Of a stretch of 60,000 bases of DNA, positions 22,701 to 32,700 are shown one piece after another. The position numbers were made by a program, and so were the translations under genes. The notes under the pieces are model-generated. The model was not told where the DNA came from, did no database searches, and was given only the letters and a program-made list of their open reading frames with translations. This stretch comes from Hydractinia symbiolongicarpus (lineage: Eukaryota; Cnidaria; Hydrozoa; Anthoathecata; Hydractiniidae): NCBI RefSeq assembly GCF_029227915.1, contig NC_079882.1, positions 24,621,001 to 24,681,000 of the forward strand. The letters are read 5' to 3'. Each line of letters begins with the position of its first letter. The first letter of the stretch is position 1.

Positions 22701-25700
22701 TCTGTGATTCGCAAAGTCGATATCTTCATTTTCCTTTGATGTACCCAAAAAATGTTATGTCCTATTTGATAACTTTTCTAACGTTTTTTGTCAACATGGG
22801 CGAGTGAATGTTACCATAGCCCCGGGTTGACCCAAGCCATGTGAGGGAAATTGGGGAGATGGCACGCTGTGTGGGCCGTTGGATGTTGCCGGGACTTGTC
22901 TAGTAGAGCGTGGGCCCTAATTGGGTCTGCGTAGCTCAAAAGGAGCATTAAATACTCTAGGACTCTCCATCTAAACCATGGCCCCTCCTGGAAATAATAG
23001 ACAGGGTATATCCCTCGATATTTGTGAGGCTAGCCATGTAAAATATGCACATCTATCTATCATCTAGGATTAAAATCTGATCTGGAAAACTTATACAACC
23101 TTTGCGCAACTTTTGATTGTTGACAGACCCGTGAACCTTGCTTTAAACCTTCTGTATGCTATGTTGGAGTATATACAAAGTGAAATTGCCGTGTAGAACA
23201 ACTATTGTTTTCACAAAAATAAGGCGTTGGATTCAGTAGCAGTTGTTGAGAGTCCTTATTTTGTAGGTGGTGAACTTACCTGCCTGGCGAACTTATACGA
23301 CTCAACGTTATAGTGTTTGGGGTTGTAGTTTATTTTACAGACTAAAAAATTATGTGCTCTCTTTTGTCACTGACCAGTTTTGCAGATGGAAACCATCCCA
23401 TTAGATTCAGACTGAACAGTTTCTATTAGCGATAATTTTACATAAACTTCCTCCATGCAAGCAAATCTTCTAGCATGGAAATGAGGGTAACAGTTACTTT
23501 TGAATGTAAACAACTTGAAAAAGAGGCTTTTTCCTGGCAAGGCTATTATGTCAACTCCATATAAAGTTCTCTTTACAATGCCCATATAACATTTAAACGA
23601 GGCTATGGCTATGTAGAGTTTTATTAGGCCACAATGTACAGAACATTTATATGTTCATTTACATTTATATTTAGTTGTTCAAAAAAGAGGAATACAAAAA
23701 ATCAATTTGTTGCAAAGGAAATAATGCAGTGCACTAGCACAAAAAATAAAACTGCACATAACAAATAAGACATTTATTTTTACTTTGGTACTACCGGTTA
23801 GTCACTTAAAGTGAGTTTCCACTAATTTCCTGGTCATGAAGTTCACTGTCTCTACGGACTATAAACCGCTAGTGCCCCTCTTCCGTGTTAATGCTAAACC
23901 ACCGCCCCGTATCGAAAGATAGATAATGTACCTAACACCATTTTCATTTGGCGTTCAATACCAACCAGGCGACGACAACGCATCGGATTTCCTATCACGT
24001 TCAAATCCATTACCCCATGACCATAAGGACGACAGCAGAGCCGAGTCCTATATTTACGCTATGCTAGAAAGCACTCTACCAGTTGCCATCTCCAAGTCTG
24101 AATTTAAAATAGCTTCGAAAGAGGACAAACGACTTAATGAATTATAAGATTGCATCATCACCGGTTCGTTCAAAGGCAAATTCAAGCAAGCCGCTCCATG
24201 GAAACCACACCTGTCCATCAAAGATGATGTCGTCGTGTTCAAAGACCGAGTGGTCATCCCTAAAAAGCTGCGTACCAGAGTTCTTCAGTTAGCACACGAG
24301 GGACACCAAGGTATTGTTCGCACAAAACAACGACTTCGCTCCAAAGTTTGGTGGCCAGGAATGTCCAAGGAAGCGGAGGAATTCGTTAACACATGCCATT
24401 TCTGTCAAGTCACTGAACCCCTGACACCTCATACACCATTGGAGATGACAACAATACCTCGAAAACCTTGTTTGCTGCTCGGATGCGATTTATGCGATCC
24501 ATTCCCGAAAGGCGAAAATCTACTGGTATGCATCGACTATTACAGCAGATATCCTGAGGTGGAAATCCTACACTAAGTTGACATACACGCCATTGCAAAG
24601 AAACTCAGGAAGATGTTTTGCCGCTACGGATCCCCAGAAGAAATGGTCACAGACAATGGGCCACAGTTCATAAGTGCAGGCTTCAAACATCTGATGACCG
24701 AGTTCAACATCAAACACCGAAAAGTCGCTCCATACCACCGTCAAGCAAATGGTGAGGTGGAGTGTTTTAACCGGACACTGAAGAAATGCATCCAAACCGC
24801 CGTAGCTGACGGTATCGATTGGCAAATCGCATTGGAGAACCTTTTACTGTCCTACCGTTCCACACCCCATGCCACAACAGGTGTGGCGCCTGCTGAGCTC
24901 CTATTCGGCCGTCCCATCCGAGATAAGATCCCTACAAATGATACATCACATCCCGATTCAACGCGAGTGGAGAAGCGAGATGCCGACCGCAAGGCAAAGA
25001 TCAAAAGCCAAGCTGATAAGAAAAATTGTGTCAAGCCACACAGCATCAAAGTAGGAGACCTTGTCCTCATCCCCGATAAAAAGAAGGATCGAAACAAGCT
25101 CACTAGCCATTGGGAACACAACCCCGCTGAAGTCACGAAGGTTAAAGGGAACGCTATTGCCCTTCGCCATGATGACAAGTCCATGATGACATTTAGCAGT
25201 TCAGGCAAGAGAGTGCACACATCTGCGAAGTGGAAAACAATCAGCACCACTTCAGATGAATCAATTACGGCCGAAACACCAGATACTAACGAGGTCGAAG
25301 GTAGCACTGACGAAAACGAACCTGAACCATCCTTGCCAGAGAATTACCATGCCGAGGTAGAGAATACCGCTGACGAGTACGAATACGATTCCGAGTCACC
25401 GACACAAGAGAACGAACATGAGGATGCCGAGGAATCCGATGTCACCATACCGTATGATGACCCAGAATAAGGGGGAGACGCGCTCAATACCGAAATCGCG
25501 AAACCACAAGCAGAGCAACCTCACCAGGCAGGCAAGAGCACACACAGGAAGAGAAGGCCTCCAGGATATCTGACTGACTACGTCCGTGGGGGAGAGATGT
25601 GGTATTCCAAAGAGACATAGACATCCAAGATGCTCACATAGACATCCGACAGGCTCCGCCGTTGTTCGGTAGAATAGCACATACGCATGCGACCTTGTTA

Positions 25701-26521
25701 GTTTAGAAAAGATGGCGTCTTACAGTACACACGCATTTTGATTTTCCCAAGATTTCCATGCTTAATTAGGGATAATACAACTATTCCTCACTTATAGAAC
25801 GAAGAAAATGGGGCCGACCAGCTTTTATATCATTCGTTCAAAACATGAAACAAAATTTCTGGGAAACTAAATTCTGGGATTCGCAAGTTTGATAACTTTT
25901 TACCAACTAAATTCCTGCAAAACAAATAATTTAGGTCATTCCCAGAATTCAATTTCTGCGAAAAATAAAAACAAGCCCACCCATCCAAAAAAATTTAGTT
26001 TTGTGAAATTTAGTGATAGCTATACTTTAAAGTATATTATGTTGAAATGTACTCACAAGAGGAATTTATCCTAAGAATTATGTCAAAACTTTTTTTGCTA
26101 TGCTAATTTTTAACGGTGTTTTATTCTGTAGAGAAAAATTATGTCAACACAATCAGGGCAAAAAAACATAATAGGGCCATGCATACATAATCCAGGAATC
26201 CTGTTTATAAACAGTCTGCGTTCGCAATCTGGGCATCAACAGCATAAAAATTTTGACCTGTGACCTGTGTGACCTGTGAAATACACCAGCCGGAGCCAAA
26301 AGAGCTTACCACTGAATATGTAAACAACGGAATTTTTATAAATGTGCTTGCTTAGCAGATAATGGCAAAAAAACCCTGATCTTTTTATTACCTGCTGCAC
26401 AAAGAAATGTTGCTTTTTTCTTTTTACCACCACTAAGTTTTTCCACATTCACTACAGAGTACAGGGCTTCTTCGTTTGGTCTGAACAGCTCTTGCTGAAG
26501 GTTCTGTCTTATGGCGGCCAT
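16799..26521 (-). CDS. EXOC1: EXOC1 (Sec3) exocyst subunit, 5' exons only
   Basis: EXOC1 is the exocyst subunit that binds PI(4,5)P2 and tethers secretory vesicles at the plasma membrane. Five minus-strand exons with GT-AG borders join in phase: 26392-26521, 18646-18773, 18019-18114, 17151-17255 and 16799-16868, giving 176 residues. The start at 26521 aligns with the family start (MAAIRQNLQQELF); upstream in-frame codons look non-coding. The peptide follows animal EXOC1 closely: VVNVEKLSGGKKKKATFLCA, VTKEKPFQVRIYKVQKS, LTDLKVVDGK, EFDLQFEKVYHWVAS, KKPEFKNVSQHILEG. This is the N-terminal Sec3-PIP2/PH domain, and the Lys-rich strand fits lipid binding. Amisyn (STXBP6) shares the domain but matches less well. 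Exon 4 (35 codons) is absent from the vertebrate pattern. Coiled-coil and Sec3 C-terminal exons were not found; they probably lie left of the window. Intron 1 is 7.6 kb and full of transposons. Confidence 0.88.
18205..18628 (-). repeat. MITE copy in EXOC1 intron 2
   Basis: Reverse-orientation relative of the family at 32957-34359: a TCTGTGTGTAAT-type end near 18210, GTAACTAGGGACCA at about 18369, a TGATGTCATCA-like site near 18540 and a CCCTAAGTGGATTTATC right end. The CRE-like sites are mutated. Confidence 0.6.
19330..19388. repeat. Two-copy tandem repeat, about 28-bp unit
   Basis: ACCAGGCAATATTAATAAAT plus CTAAATAT occurs twice in direct succession in EXOC1 intron 1. No coding meaning. Confidence 0.85.
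19788..19862 (+). mobile_element. 3'-end fragment of the LINE seen at 43611-44857
   Basis: ACCCATGCTAGCATGG followed by AAACAGACATTAAGC and an imperfect GATGATAG/ATGA-rich tail matches the reverse complement of 43611-43676. Either a severely 5'-truncated LINE copy or a SINE that borrowed this LINE tail. Confidence 0.65.
20093..21810. mobile_element. 1.7-kb DNA transposon with long TIRs, GCGAT-rich arms and internal repeats
   Basis: The left end TACAGTACTGGAACCAGGAC and the right end (read inward) TACAGTACTGGAATCAGGAC continue as inverted repeats for about 55 bp (ACATCGTG, CGCGTATCATGCG). Ends of the form TA-CAGT suggest TA target duplication and a Tc1/mariner-pogo-type element, but this is inference. 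About 170 bp inside each end are rich in GCGAT/ATCGC. The centre has no transposase-like ORF; it holds four spaced copies of GGAGGGTGTTACRACA-like sequence (about 20543, 20700, 21201, 21361), the first two in a repeat of about 150 bp that also shares ATGGTCGGAACAACA. A relative of the TIR lies at 27205-27253. Confidence 0.75.
21959..22677 (-). repeat. CRE-bearing MITE, reverse copy
   Basis: Reverse complement of the units at 32957-34359: starts with TATATAATAATACGGAATTT-like sequence and GTCTGTCTGTGAC, ends with AATGGGCCTTATCAACTAGTC. It carries perfect TGACGTCA octamers at 22182-22189, 22440-22447 and 22586-22593. Located in EXOC1 intron 1. Confidence 0.8.
22678..22797 (-). repeat. Truncated second MITE copy, cut by a SINE
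   Basis: The family right-end sequence (ATAATACCAAAGTATTGTCC, CTGTGATTCGCAAAG) begins immediately after the copy at 21959-22677 and stops where SINE homology begins near 22797. This suggests a tandem MITE pair later interrupted by, or recombined with, the SINE. Confidence 0.6.
22797..23065 (+). repeat. tRNA-derived SINE, copy 2 (head-truncated)
   Basis: Reverse-complement partner of 27483-27755: GGCGAGTGAATGTTACCATA, CAAGCCATGTGAGGGAAATT, CGTAGCTCAAAAGGAGCATT and GGGTATATCCCTCGATAT occur in the same order on the plus strand. The tRNA-like head found in copies 1 and 3 is missing. Confidence 0.75.
23066..23180 (+). repeat. Dispersed repeat, about 115 bp, also at 27012-27125
   Basis: AGGATTAAAATCTGATNTGG through CTGTATGCTATGTTGGAGTA is shared, with few mismatches and in the same orientation, with 27012-27125. 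It abuts the SINE tail here. It may be a conserved 3' segment of another mobile element. Confidence 0.75.
23825..25785 (+). pseudogene. 5'-truncated Ty3/Gypsy retrotransposon: RNase H, integrase, 3' LTR
   Basis: One reading frame covers the end of RNase H (TDYKPLVPLF, then VQYQPGDDNASDFLSR), the integrase zinc finger (HEGHQGIVRTKQRL...WWPG...CHFCQ), the catalytic core (D of GCDLCDPF, D of MVTDNGPQF, E of QANGEVE) and an acidic tail ending RRPPGYLTDYV. Three in-frame stops break it, near 23922, at 24145-24147 and at 24574-24576. Gag, protease and RT are absent. After the C-terminus a G-rich polypurine tract (about 25586-25597) precedes TGTGGTATTCC, the probable start of a 3' LTR whose right end is uncertain (about 25785). 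The element is visibly more GC-rich than its surroundings, pointing to fairly recent arrival. It sits antisense in EXOC1 intron 1. Confidence 0.88.
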
Positions 26522-26726
26522 CTTTGCGCCATTTATATTTGCACACAGCTTTGTTGTCCTTTGGATTTGTCTCCAAAGAAATCGGTTACAGCAAACCACC
26601 CTGTAGTTAGCATTCAGTTTTAAAGTGACTTTCGCTTTCTTTTATTAGTTCGACAACAACGCCGTGCGGAGCAAAGTTTAACATCTCAGGTTTTACTCTA
26701 CTGCACTGCGCCCCTCATCTGTCAAC
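26522..26726. promoter_or_regulatory. Divergent EXOC1/SUGT1 promoter region
   Basis: Only about 205 bp separate the EXOC1 start codon (minus strand, 26519-26521) from the SUGT1 start codon (plus strand, 26727). Both 5' UTRs and core promoters, or trans-splice acceptors, must fit here unless 5' UTR introns exist. The interval is more GC-rich than the introns and has no TATA box at an obvious position, as in many housekeeping bidirectional promoters. Confidence 0.6.
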
Positions 26727-29700
26727 ATGTCTAAACAAGAAGAAGCTGGAAAAAAGTTTTGGTAAGTTAATTTCCTCTTTTTTATTACCTAGCTTGCTAG
26801 CTAGCTAGCTAGTTAGCTACTGTATGATGTTAGTCAGTTACTGTGTCTAGCTGGCAGTTCGGAAGATAACACTAAAAGGGAAAGGTTTCCCATGTTTTAT
26901 AGGGAAATTCCCATGCCATATAGGGAAATGGTTTCCCATATAAGAAACCGTTTCCTAAACTAATGTTTTAATAATGGATTAAATATGATTACTATAAATA
27001 TTATATATACCTAAGGATTAAAATCTGATATGGAAAACTTATACAACCTTTGCGCAATTTTCGGTTGTTGACAGACCTGTGAACCTTACTTTAAACCTTC
27101 TGTATGCTATGTTGGAGTATATATAAATATCTTTTTATTAAATTTTAATGCTTTGCTTTGATGGTGACTGTAGTTAAAGACAGTTCTTTATGTCACATCT
27201 ATTACATTACTGGAATCAGCACATTTAACAACATTGTGAGGACGTGTCCTGTGCAGTTGGCAGTATGTTAGTGATGAACAAAGTAGTTTTTCTTCAATAC
27301 GACTCACACGCATTATACTTGCCCGTCATAATCAGAGGTCTGATCGGGGTGAAGCATTCTCTGTTGAGAATGAAATACGGATGTGCTATGATAAATCTTC
27401 ACCTATGTATACACACCATCCGGATAAACTATCTGAGTTCATCACTAACATATTGCCGCACTTGGTGTAGATAGATAGATAGATGTGCATATTTTACATG
27501 GCTAGCCTCACTAATATCGAGGGATATACCCTGTCTATTATTTCCAGGAGGGGCCATGGCGTAGATGGAGAGTCCTAGAGTATTTAATGCTCATTTTGAG
27601 CTACGAAGACCCAATTAGAGCCCGCGCTCTACTAGACAACTCCCGGCAACATCCAACGGCCCACACAGTGTGCCATCTTCCCAATTTCCCTCACATGGCT
27701 TGGGTTAACCCGGGGCTATGGTAACATTCACTCGCCCATGTTGAATCGCCGTCAAGAGGAATCGAACCCCGGTCTCCCGCACAGAGTACGAGAGCTATAA
27801 CCACTAATCTACGGCGCCACAAAGTGGTAGTGGGTTCGTCTGCGGCTTCCAGTTCTGGGGACCGCGGTTCGAATCCCGCTCACTGCTTGGCAGTATGTTA
27901 GTGATGAACAAAGTAGTTCTTCTTCAATAAAATATTGGTTCTTGTTCACAATCCACCTACTGGAATATGGCGGACACGGACACGGATACGGAGCGTGTTA
28001 TGAGAAATCATATTCGAGATTTGTCAAATCCTGACGAATTTGAGTTAATGTGGAATGAAAATGATTGTGCTGTAGACTCAGAGAAATTCATAGATGATAA
28101 ATATGAAGAGATAAGGTATGAAAAGTTAAAATCTGAATTATTTGCGGATCTGAATGAATCTCTGAAAGATATCATAAAAATGGAAATTCGTAAATTGAGG
28201 CGTGGTTATACTCCATTATTGGACAACGAAAGTAATATTTCAACACAACGAAGTTATATTAAATCACTCGAAGACCAAATTAAATTTTTGAAGGAAGAGG
28301 TGAGCTCAAAAAATAATATTATAGATTTGTTTATACAGAAATCACTAATGCATGACGAGCGTTCTAGCTCTTCACAAGATACTTGTATTAATTTTTTACA
28401 TCACAAACAATTACCGCAAAACTCCCAAAACAATTATACGGAATCATTATCCTCTAATCATACTGACAATGAACATTTTAAAGATTTACAAAACGATTCA
28501 ATTAACATTGAAAACCAATTACAGTCTATAAGAAAAAAGAAGCACGAAGAGTTTAATGCGATGCAAGAAATTACCGTCAAAAGCAGAAAACAACGTCTAC
28601 AACAATTAGCCGGTTATAAAATAGAATCCCGTCCTAGCCATTTAAATACATCAATTGAATCGGATACCGAGAAAGTTGATTGTGATAATGATGTTACATA
28701 TATATTGGGAGATTCCATAATAAAGGATGTTAAAGGGTGGAAGCTTGGGAATCAATTCAACGATAAGACAAAAGTTATTGTTAAACCATTCTCCGGAGCA
28801 AAAATAGACGCGATGAATCATCATGTGATCCCCTCACTAAACCAAAAGCCTAATAGAGTTATTTTGCATGTCGGTACAAACGACATACCATCTAAAAAGA
28901 CTCATCATCAAATCTGCAATGATATTTTGTCTCTGGCTTTGAAAATGAGTGATAAAACCAATGTTATCATATCAGGAATCATTGAACGCGAAGACAGATA
29001 TAATGTAAAGGTCAAAGCGGTAAACGAGCTACTCAAATCAAAATGCCAGGAGCGAAACATTTGTTTTATTACTCATACTATATCTCCAAAACTTAATCTA
29101 AACCAAAGTAATCTTCATCTGAATCGAAAAGGAACCTTGTTGCTATCCCAAAAATTTGTTGACACACTAAAGAAATATCAAAATGAATGAAATGTAGTCT
29201 ACAACGATGACATGAATGTGAATGACAGTCAAAACCTTTCCAATACTTTACCTTCTTTGAGAAATTTACGGATAAAAAATCCTAAGAATGTTATTATTGC
29301 CCACGTGAATATCAACTCAATACGAAATAAATTTGACTTCCTGAAAGAGTTTGTGGAAAACAACATCGATATTCTCTGCATATGTGAAACAAAAGTAGAT
29401 TCATCTTTCCCGGTAGGTCAATTTGACATGCCTGGATTCATGTTTTAAATCAGCATCAAATCCCTCATGTATTGATCTGATTTTAACTAATATTGGAAGG
29501 ACGTTTAAACACACAAGTACTATCGAAACTGGTCTTTCAGATTTTCACAGAATGGTGCTAACTGTTATGAAAACTACTTATGTAAAAGCTCCACCGAAAG
29601 TTGTGAATTATCATGACTACTCTCATTTTAATAAAGAGATATTTATATCAGAATTGACCAACAGGATGCAAAATATAACCACGTATGAACAATTTAATAA

Positions 29701-32700
29701 CACTTTCAAAAATATATTAGATAATCATATGCCACTTAAAAAGAAAATCTTGCGATCGAATAATAAACCATTTATGAACAAGAATTTGCGAAAGGCTATC
29801 ATGCTGCGTTCCAGACTACGCAATAAATCGATATCATCTCCTTCAGCTGAAAACATCAAGCAGTATAAATTACAACGAAATCTTTGTGTCAAGCTGTCGA
29901 GAAAGGCCAAATTTACTTACTATTCAAACCTTAATACTAAGAAGATAACAGATAACAAATGCTTTTGGCGTACTGTGAAGCCATTTGTCAGTGATGATTC
30001 ATCAAACCAAAAGAAAATCATTCTTATCGAAAATGAGTGTATTATCTCGAGTGATGAAGACATAGCAAATATCTTCAACTCTTATTTTCAAAAGGTTATC
30101 AGTTCATTGAAGTTATATCGATGGCCTGATGTTTCAACAGATTCACATGATTACGTTCTGAATGCTATTTATAAATACGAATTACATCCGAGTATCCAAA
30201 AAATCAATGAGAGATATAACCATATTGCGAGATTCGAATTTAGTCCAACAACGGGAAGTGAAATGTGGGAAGAAATGAAGAAATTAGATGAATCCAAATC
30301 AAATGTTGCTGGTGATATTCCGAGTAGAATTTTGAAAGATTATTATAGTTTATATTATCAAAGTCTCGTTAGCATATTTAACAACACCGTTATTAAGGAT
30401 TCTGAATTTCCAAATGAGTTAAAATGTGCCGAAGTCTGTCCAATTTTTAAAAAAGGCGATCCATCAGCTAAAGAAAATTTTCGACCTATAAGTATTTTGC
30501 CTGTGGTCTCTAAAATATTTGAAAAGCTTCTATATAAACAACTTATGGGTTTTTTCTGTGATAAACTATCTCCGTATTTATGTGGTTTCCGAAAGGGCTT
30601 TAGTACTCAACAATCTCTCTTGCGTATGTTCTCGAAAGTGCGAGGAGCATTAGATGCCAAACAAAAAGTTGGAGCTATCTTTATGGATCTATCAAAAGCC
30701 TTTGACTGTATTAGCCATGATCTTCTCATAGCGAAGTTATATGCCTATGGTTTAAGTTTTTCGGCTTTAAAACTTGTGGCTAGCTATCTGAAAAATAGGA
30801 AGCAACGTATCAGACTGGCAAACTCTTTTAGCGAATGGCTTGAAATGACTTTCGGTGTCCCTCAAGGATCTGTGCTAGGACCTCTCCTTTTCAACATCTT
30901 TTTGAATGATTTTTTATCTTTTGTCACCAGCGATATATGCAATTATGCTGACGATAACACGATTTATGTTATAGGAAACTCTGAGGAAAATATTTTGTAC
31001 GAGCTTGAAAATGAGATGAGAACTGTCTCAACATGGTTTAGGTTAAACTGCTTACAACTGAATGAAAGGAAGTGTCATTTTATGTTTTTCGGTAGCAACA
31101 CACAATGTTTTCTACAAGTTAATATCAATGGAACAGCTGTGCAATGCTCTTCGGAGGAAAAACTTCTTGGTATTACAATAGATAATATGTTGACTTTTAG
31201 CAAACACGTTAAAGATTTGTGCAAGAAAGCAAGCAATAAATTAAATGCTCTTGTTAGATTATCACCGTATATGGATCAACAAAAATTATATCTCATATTA
31301 AATTCTTTTATTTTATCTCAGTTTGGTTACTGTCCTTTACTTTGGATGTTTTGTAACCGTACTACTAACAATTCCATCAATAGAATCCATAGTAGAGCCC
31401 TTCATGTAATAACTAATGATTATAGCTCTTCATTTCAAGACCTATTGGATAAAACTGGAACTGTTAGTGTACATCACCGTAATTTGATTATTTTATTAAA
31501 GGAATTATATAAAGTCAAAAATAATACCAATCCTGATATTATGTCCGAAGTATTTATTCTTAACAAAAATAGGTACTCGAATCGTATTAATTCAGAGTTT
31601 TTTCGAGGTAGAGCACAAACTGTAAAATATGGCTTGGAAACTGTAACCTTCAGAGGACCGCAGCTATGGGCAACTCTACCAAAATCTATTCAAGAAGCGC
31701 CATGCATTTCAACGTTTGTAAGTTGTCTAAAAAAATGGAAAGGCTTAACTTGTCAGTGTCGTCTTTGTAGATTGTATATTCACAATTTAGGATACATATA
31801 GAAATAAGATCACCTTTTGAGGTTAAATTCTTTTTAGTTTACTTATTATTTTTAATTTATATTTGTTAGTTACATGAAGTCGATTTTAATTAGTCAGTTT
31901 TTTTAAATATGACTATTTTTATTGTATTTTCGACAATAAATAATGTGAAATAAAAAAAAAAAAAAAAAAAAAAAAACAATGGTATTGTGATCTTTGCTGG
32001 TAAAAATGTTTGTGATAACATGGTGGTCATTTTTAAAGAGGTAGTCAAAATGATTTTGACGTAAGAAAATTACTTCCAAAATACATCAAAATTGTGCTAT
32101 GATGTTGGAGATAATTTAACCAGTAAATGCTAGACACTGAAGTCTTTCCAGCCCTTTTTATTATTTTTTCTTAAGATTATTCAGTTTGTTTTTGGTTGCA
32201 GCACAACAATCTTGGACAAAAATATTGAGACCAAGGAAAGTTTGGAAGTATGGATGAAAGCATCAAATTGTCATTGTCGGCAAGCTGCAAAGTCACTAAT
32301 TTATAGAAAGTTAAAAATTAGTGAATCTGATATAGAAATAGCCTATGCAATTACTTGTTATAGCAAATTTTAAAATTTACATATTTTGGCGAAGATTGTA
32401 GATATTCAATATTTTTATTAAAATATAGCAATGCTATATTGTGGGGCATGATTTTCATGATTCATAATTAGCGTTGTAAAAACAAGGTTAAATAAATATT
32501 TACCAGATCTTAAAATTACAAAGTGGGTGAATTAAAAAACAAAAAATCTTGTCATAAATACGAGAAAAGAAACACTAAAAAAATTTATTATTTACGAAAA
32601 TTGTTTTAATAATTTTCTTGTAAAAAGTGAAGTGTTAAAAAAGAGAAAAAATAATCTCTCCATATTTATTTATTTTGTTTTTAATGATAAGAAAATTAGG

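Larger units (their letters stand above)
27257..27929. repeat. 43-bp direct repeat (27257-27299, 27887-27929) with an inverted partial copy
   Basis: TTGGCAGTATGTTAGTGATG and the next 23 bases occur at both places with a single mismatch. The core GGCARTATGTTAGTGATGAAC also occurs inverted at 27437-27457. The second direct copy lies immediately left of the LINE at 27961. Origin unresolved: duplicated LINE 5' sequence or ends of a small inverted-repeat element. Confidence 0.8.
27961..31976 (+). mobile_element. CR1-like non-LTR retrotransposon (LINE) in SUGT1 intron 1
   Basis: About 4 kb with ORF1, a broken ORF2, a short 3' UTR (31802-31951) and a 25-A tail (31952-31976). It lies in the SUGT1 sense direction. 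The A tail and intact ORF1 and RT suggest a recent insertion. The RT motifs and C-terminal Cys-rich end ([14 protein letters not shown]) fit the CR1/L2-like group of cnidarian LINEs; exact clade not established. No target-site duplication could be fixed. Confidence 0.88.

Noticed and set aside
24852-25307. 151-codon minus-strand ORF
   Set aside because: Shadow of the Gypsy integrase and tail frame on the other strand; the composition follows the sense coding sequence.
16799-26521. Identity as amisyn (STXBP6) rather than EXOC1
   Set aside because: KKPEFKN resembles amisyn, but the Lys-rich strand, VTKEKPFQVRIYKV and FEKVYHWVAS segments match EXOC1 clearly better. It would be reopened if a SNARE-like exon follows exon 5.
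26336-26599. Longer EXOC1 start, 26 codons upstream of the chosen Met
   Set aside because: The upstream peptide has no family counterpart, while the second Met aligns exactly with the known EXOC1 start; the extra codons fall in the promoter interval.
27750-27886. Genuine tRNA genes
   Set aside because: A- and B-box-like segments exist, but the arms pair poorly and the sequences continue into SINE bodies repeated elsewhere in the window.
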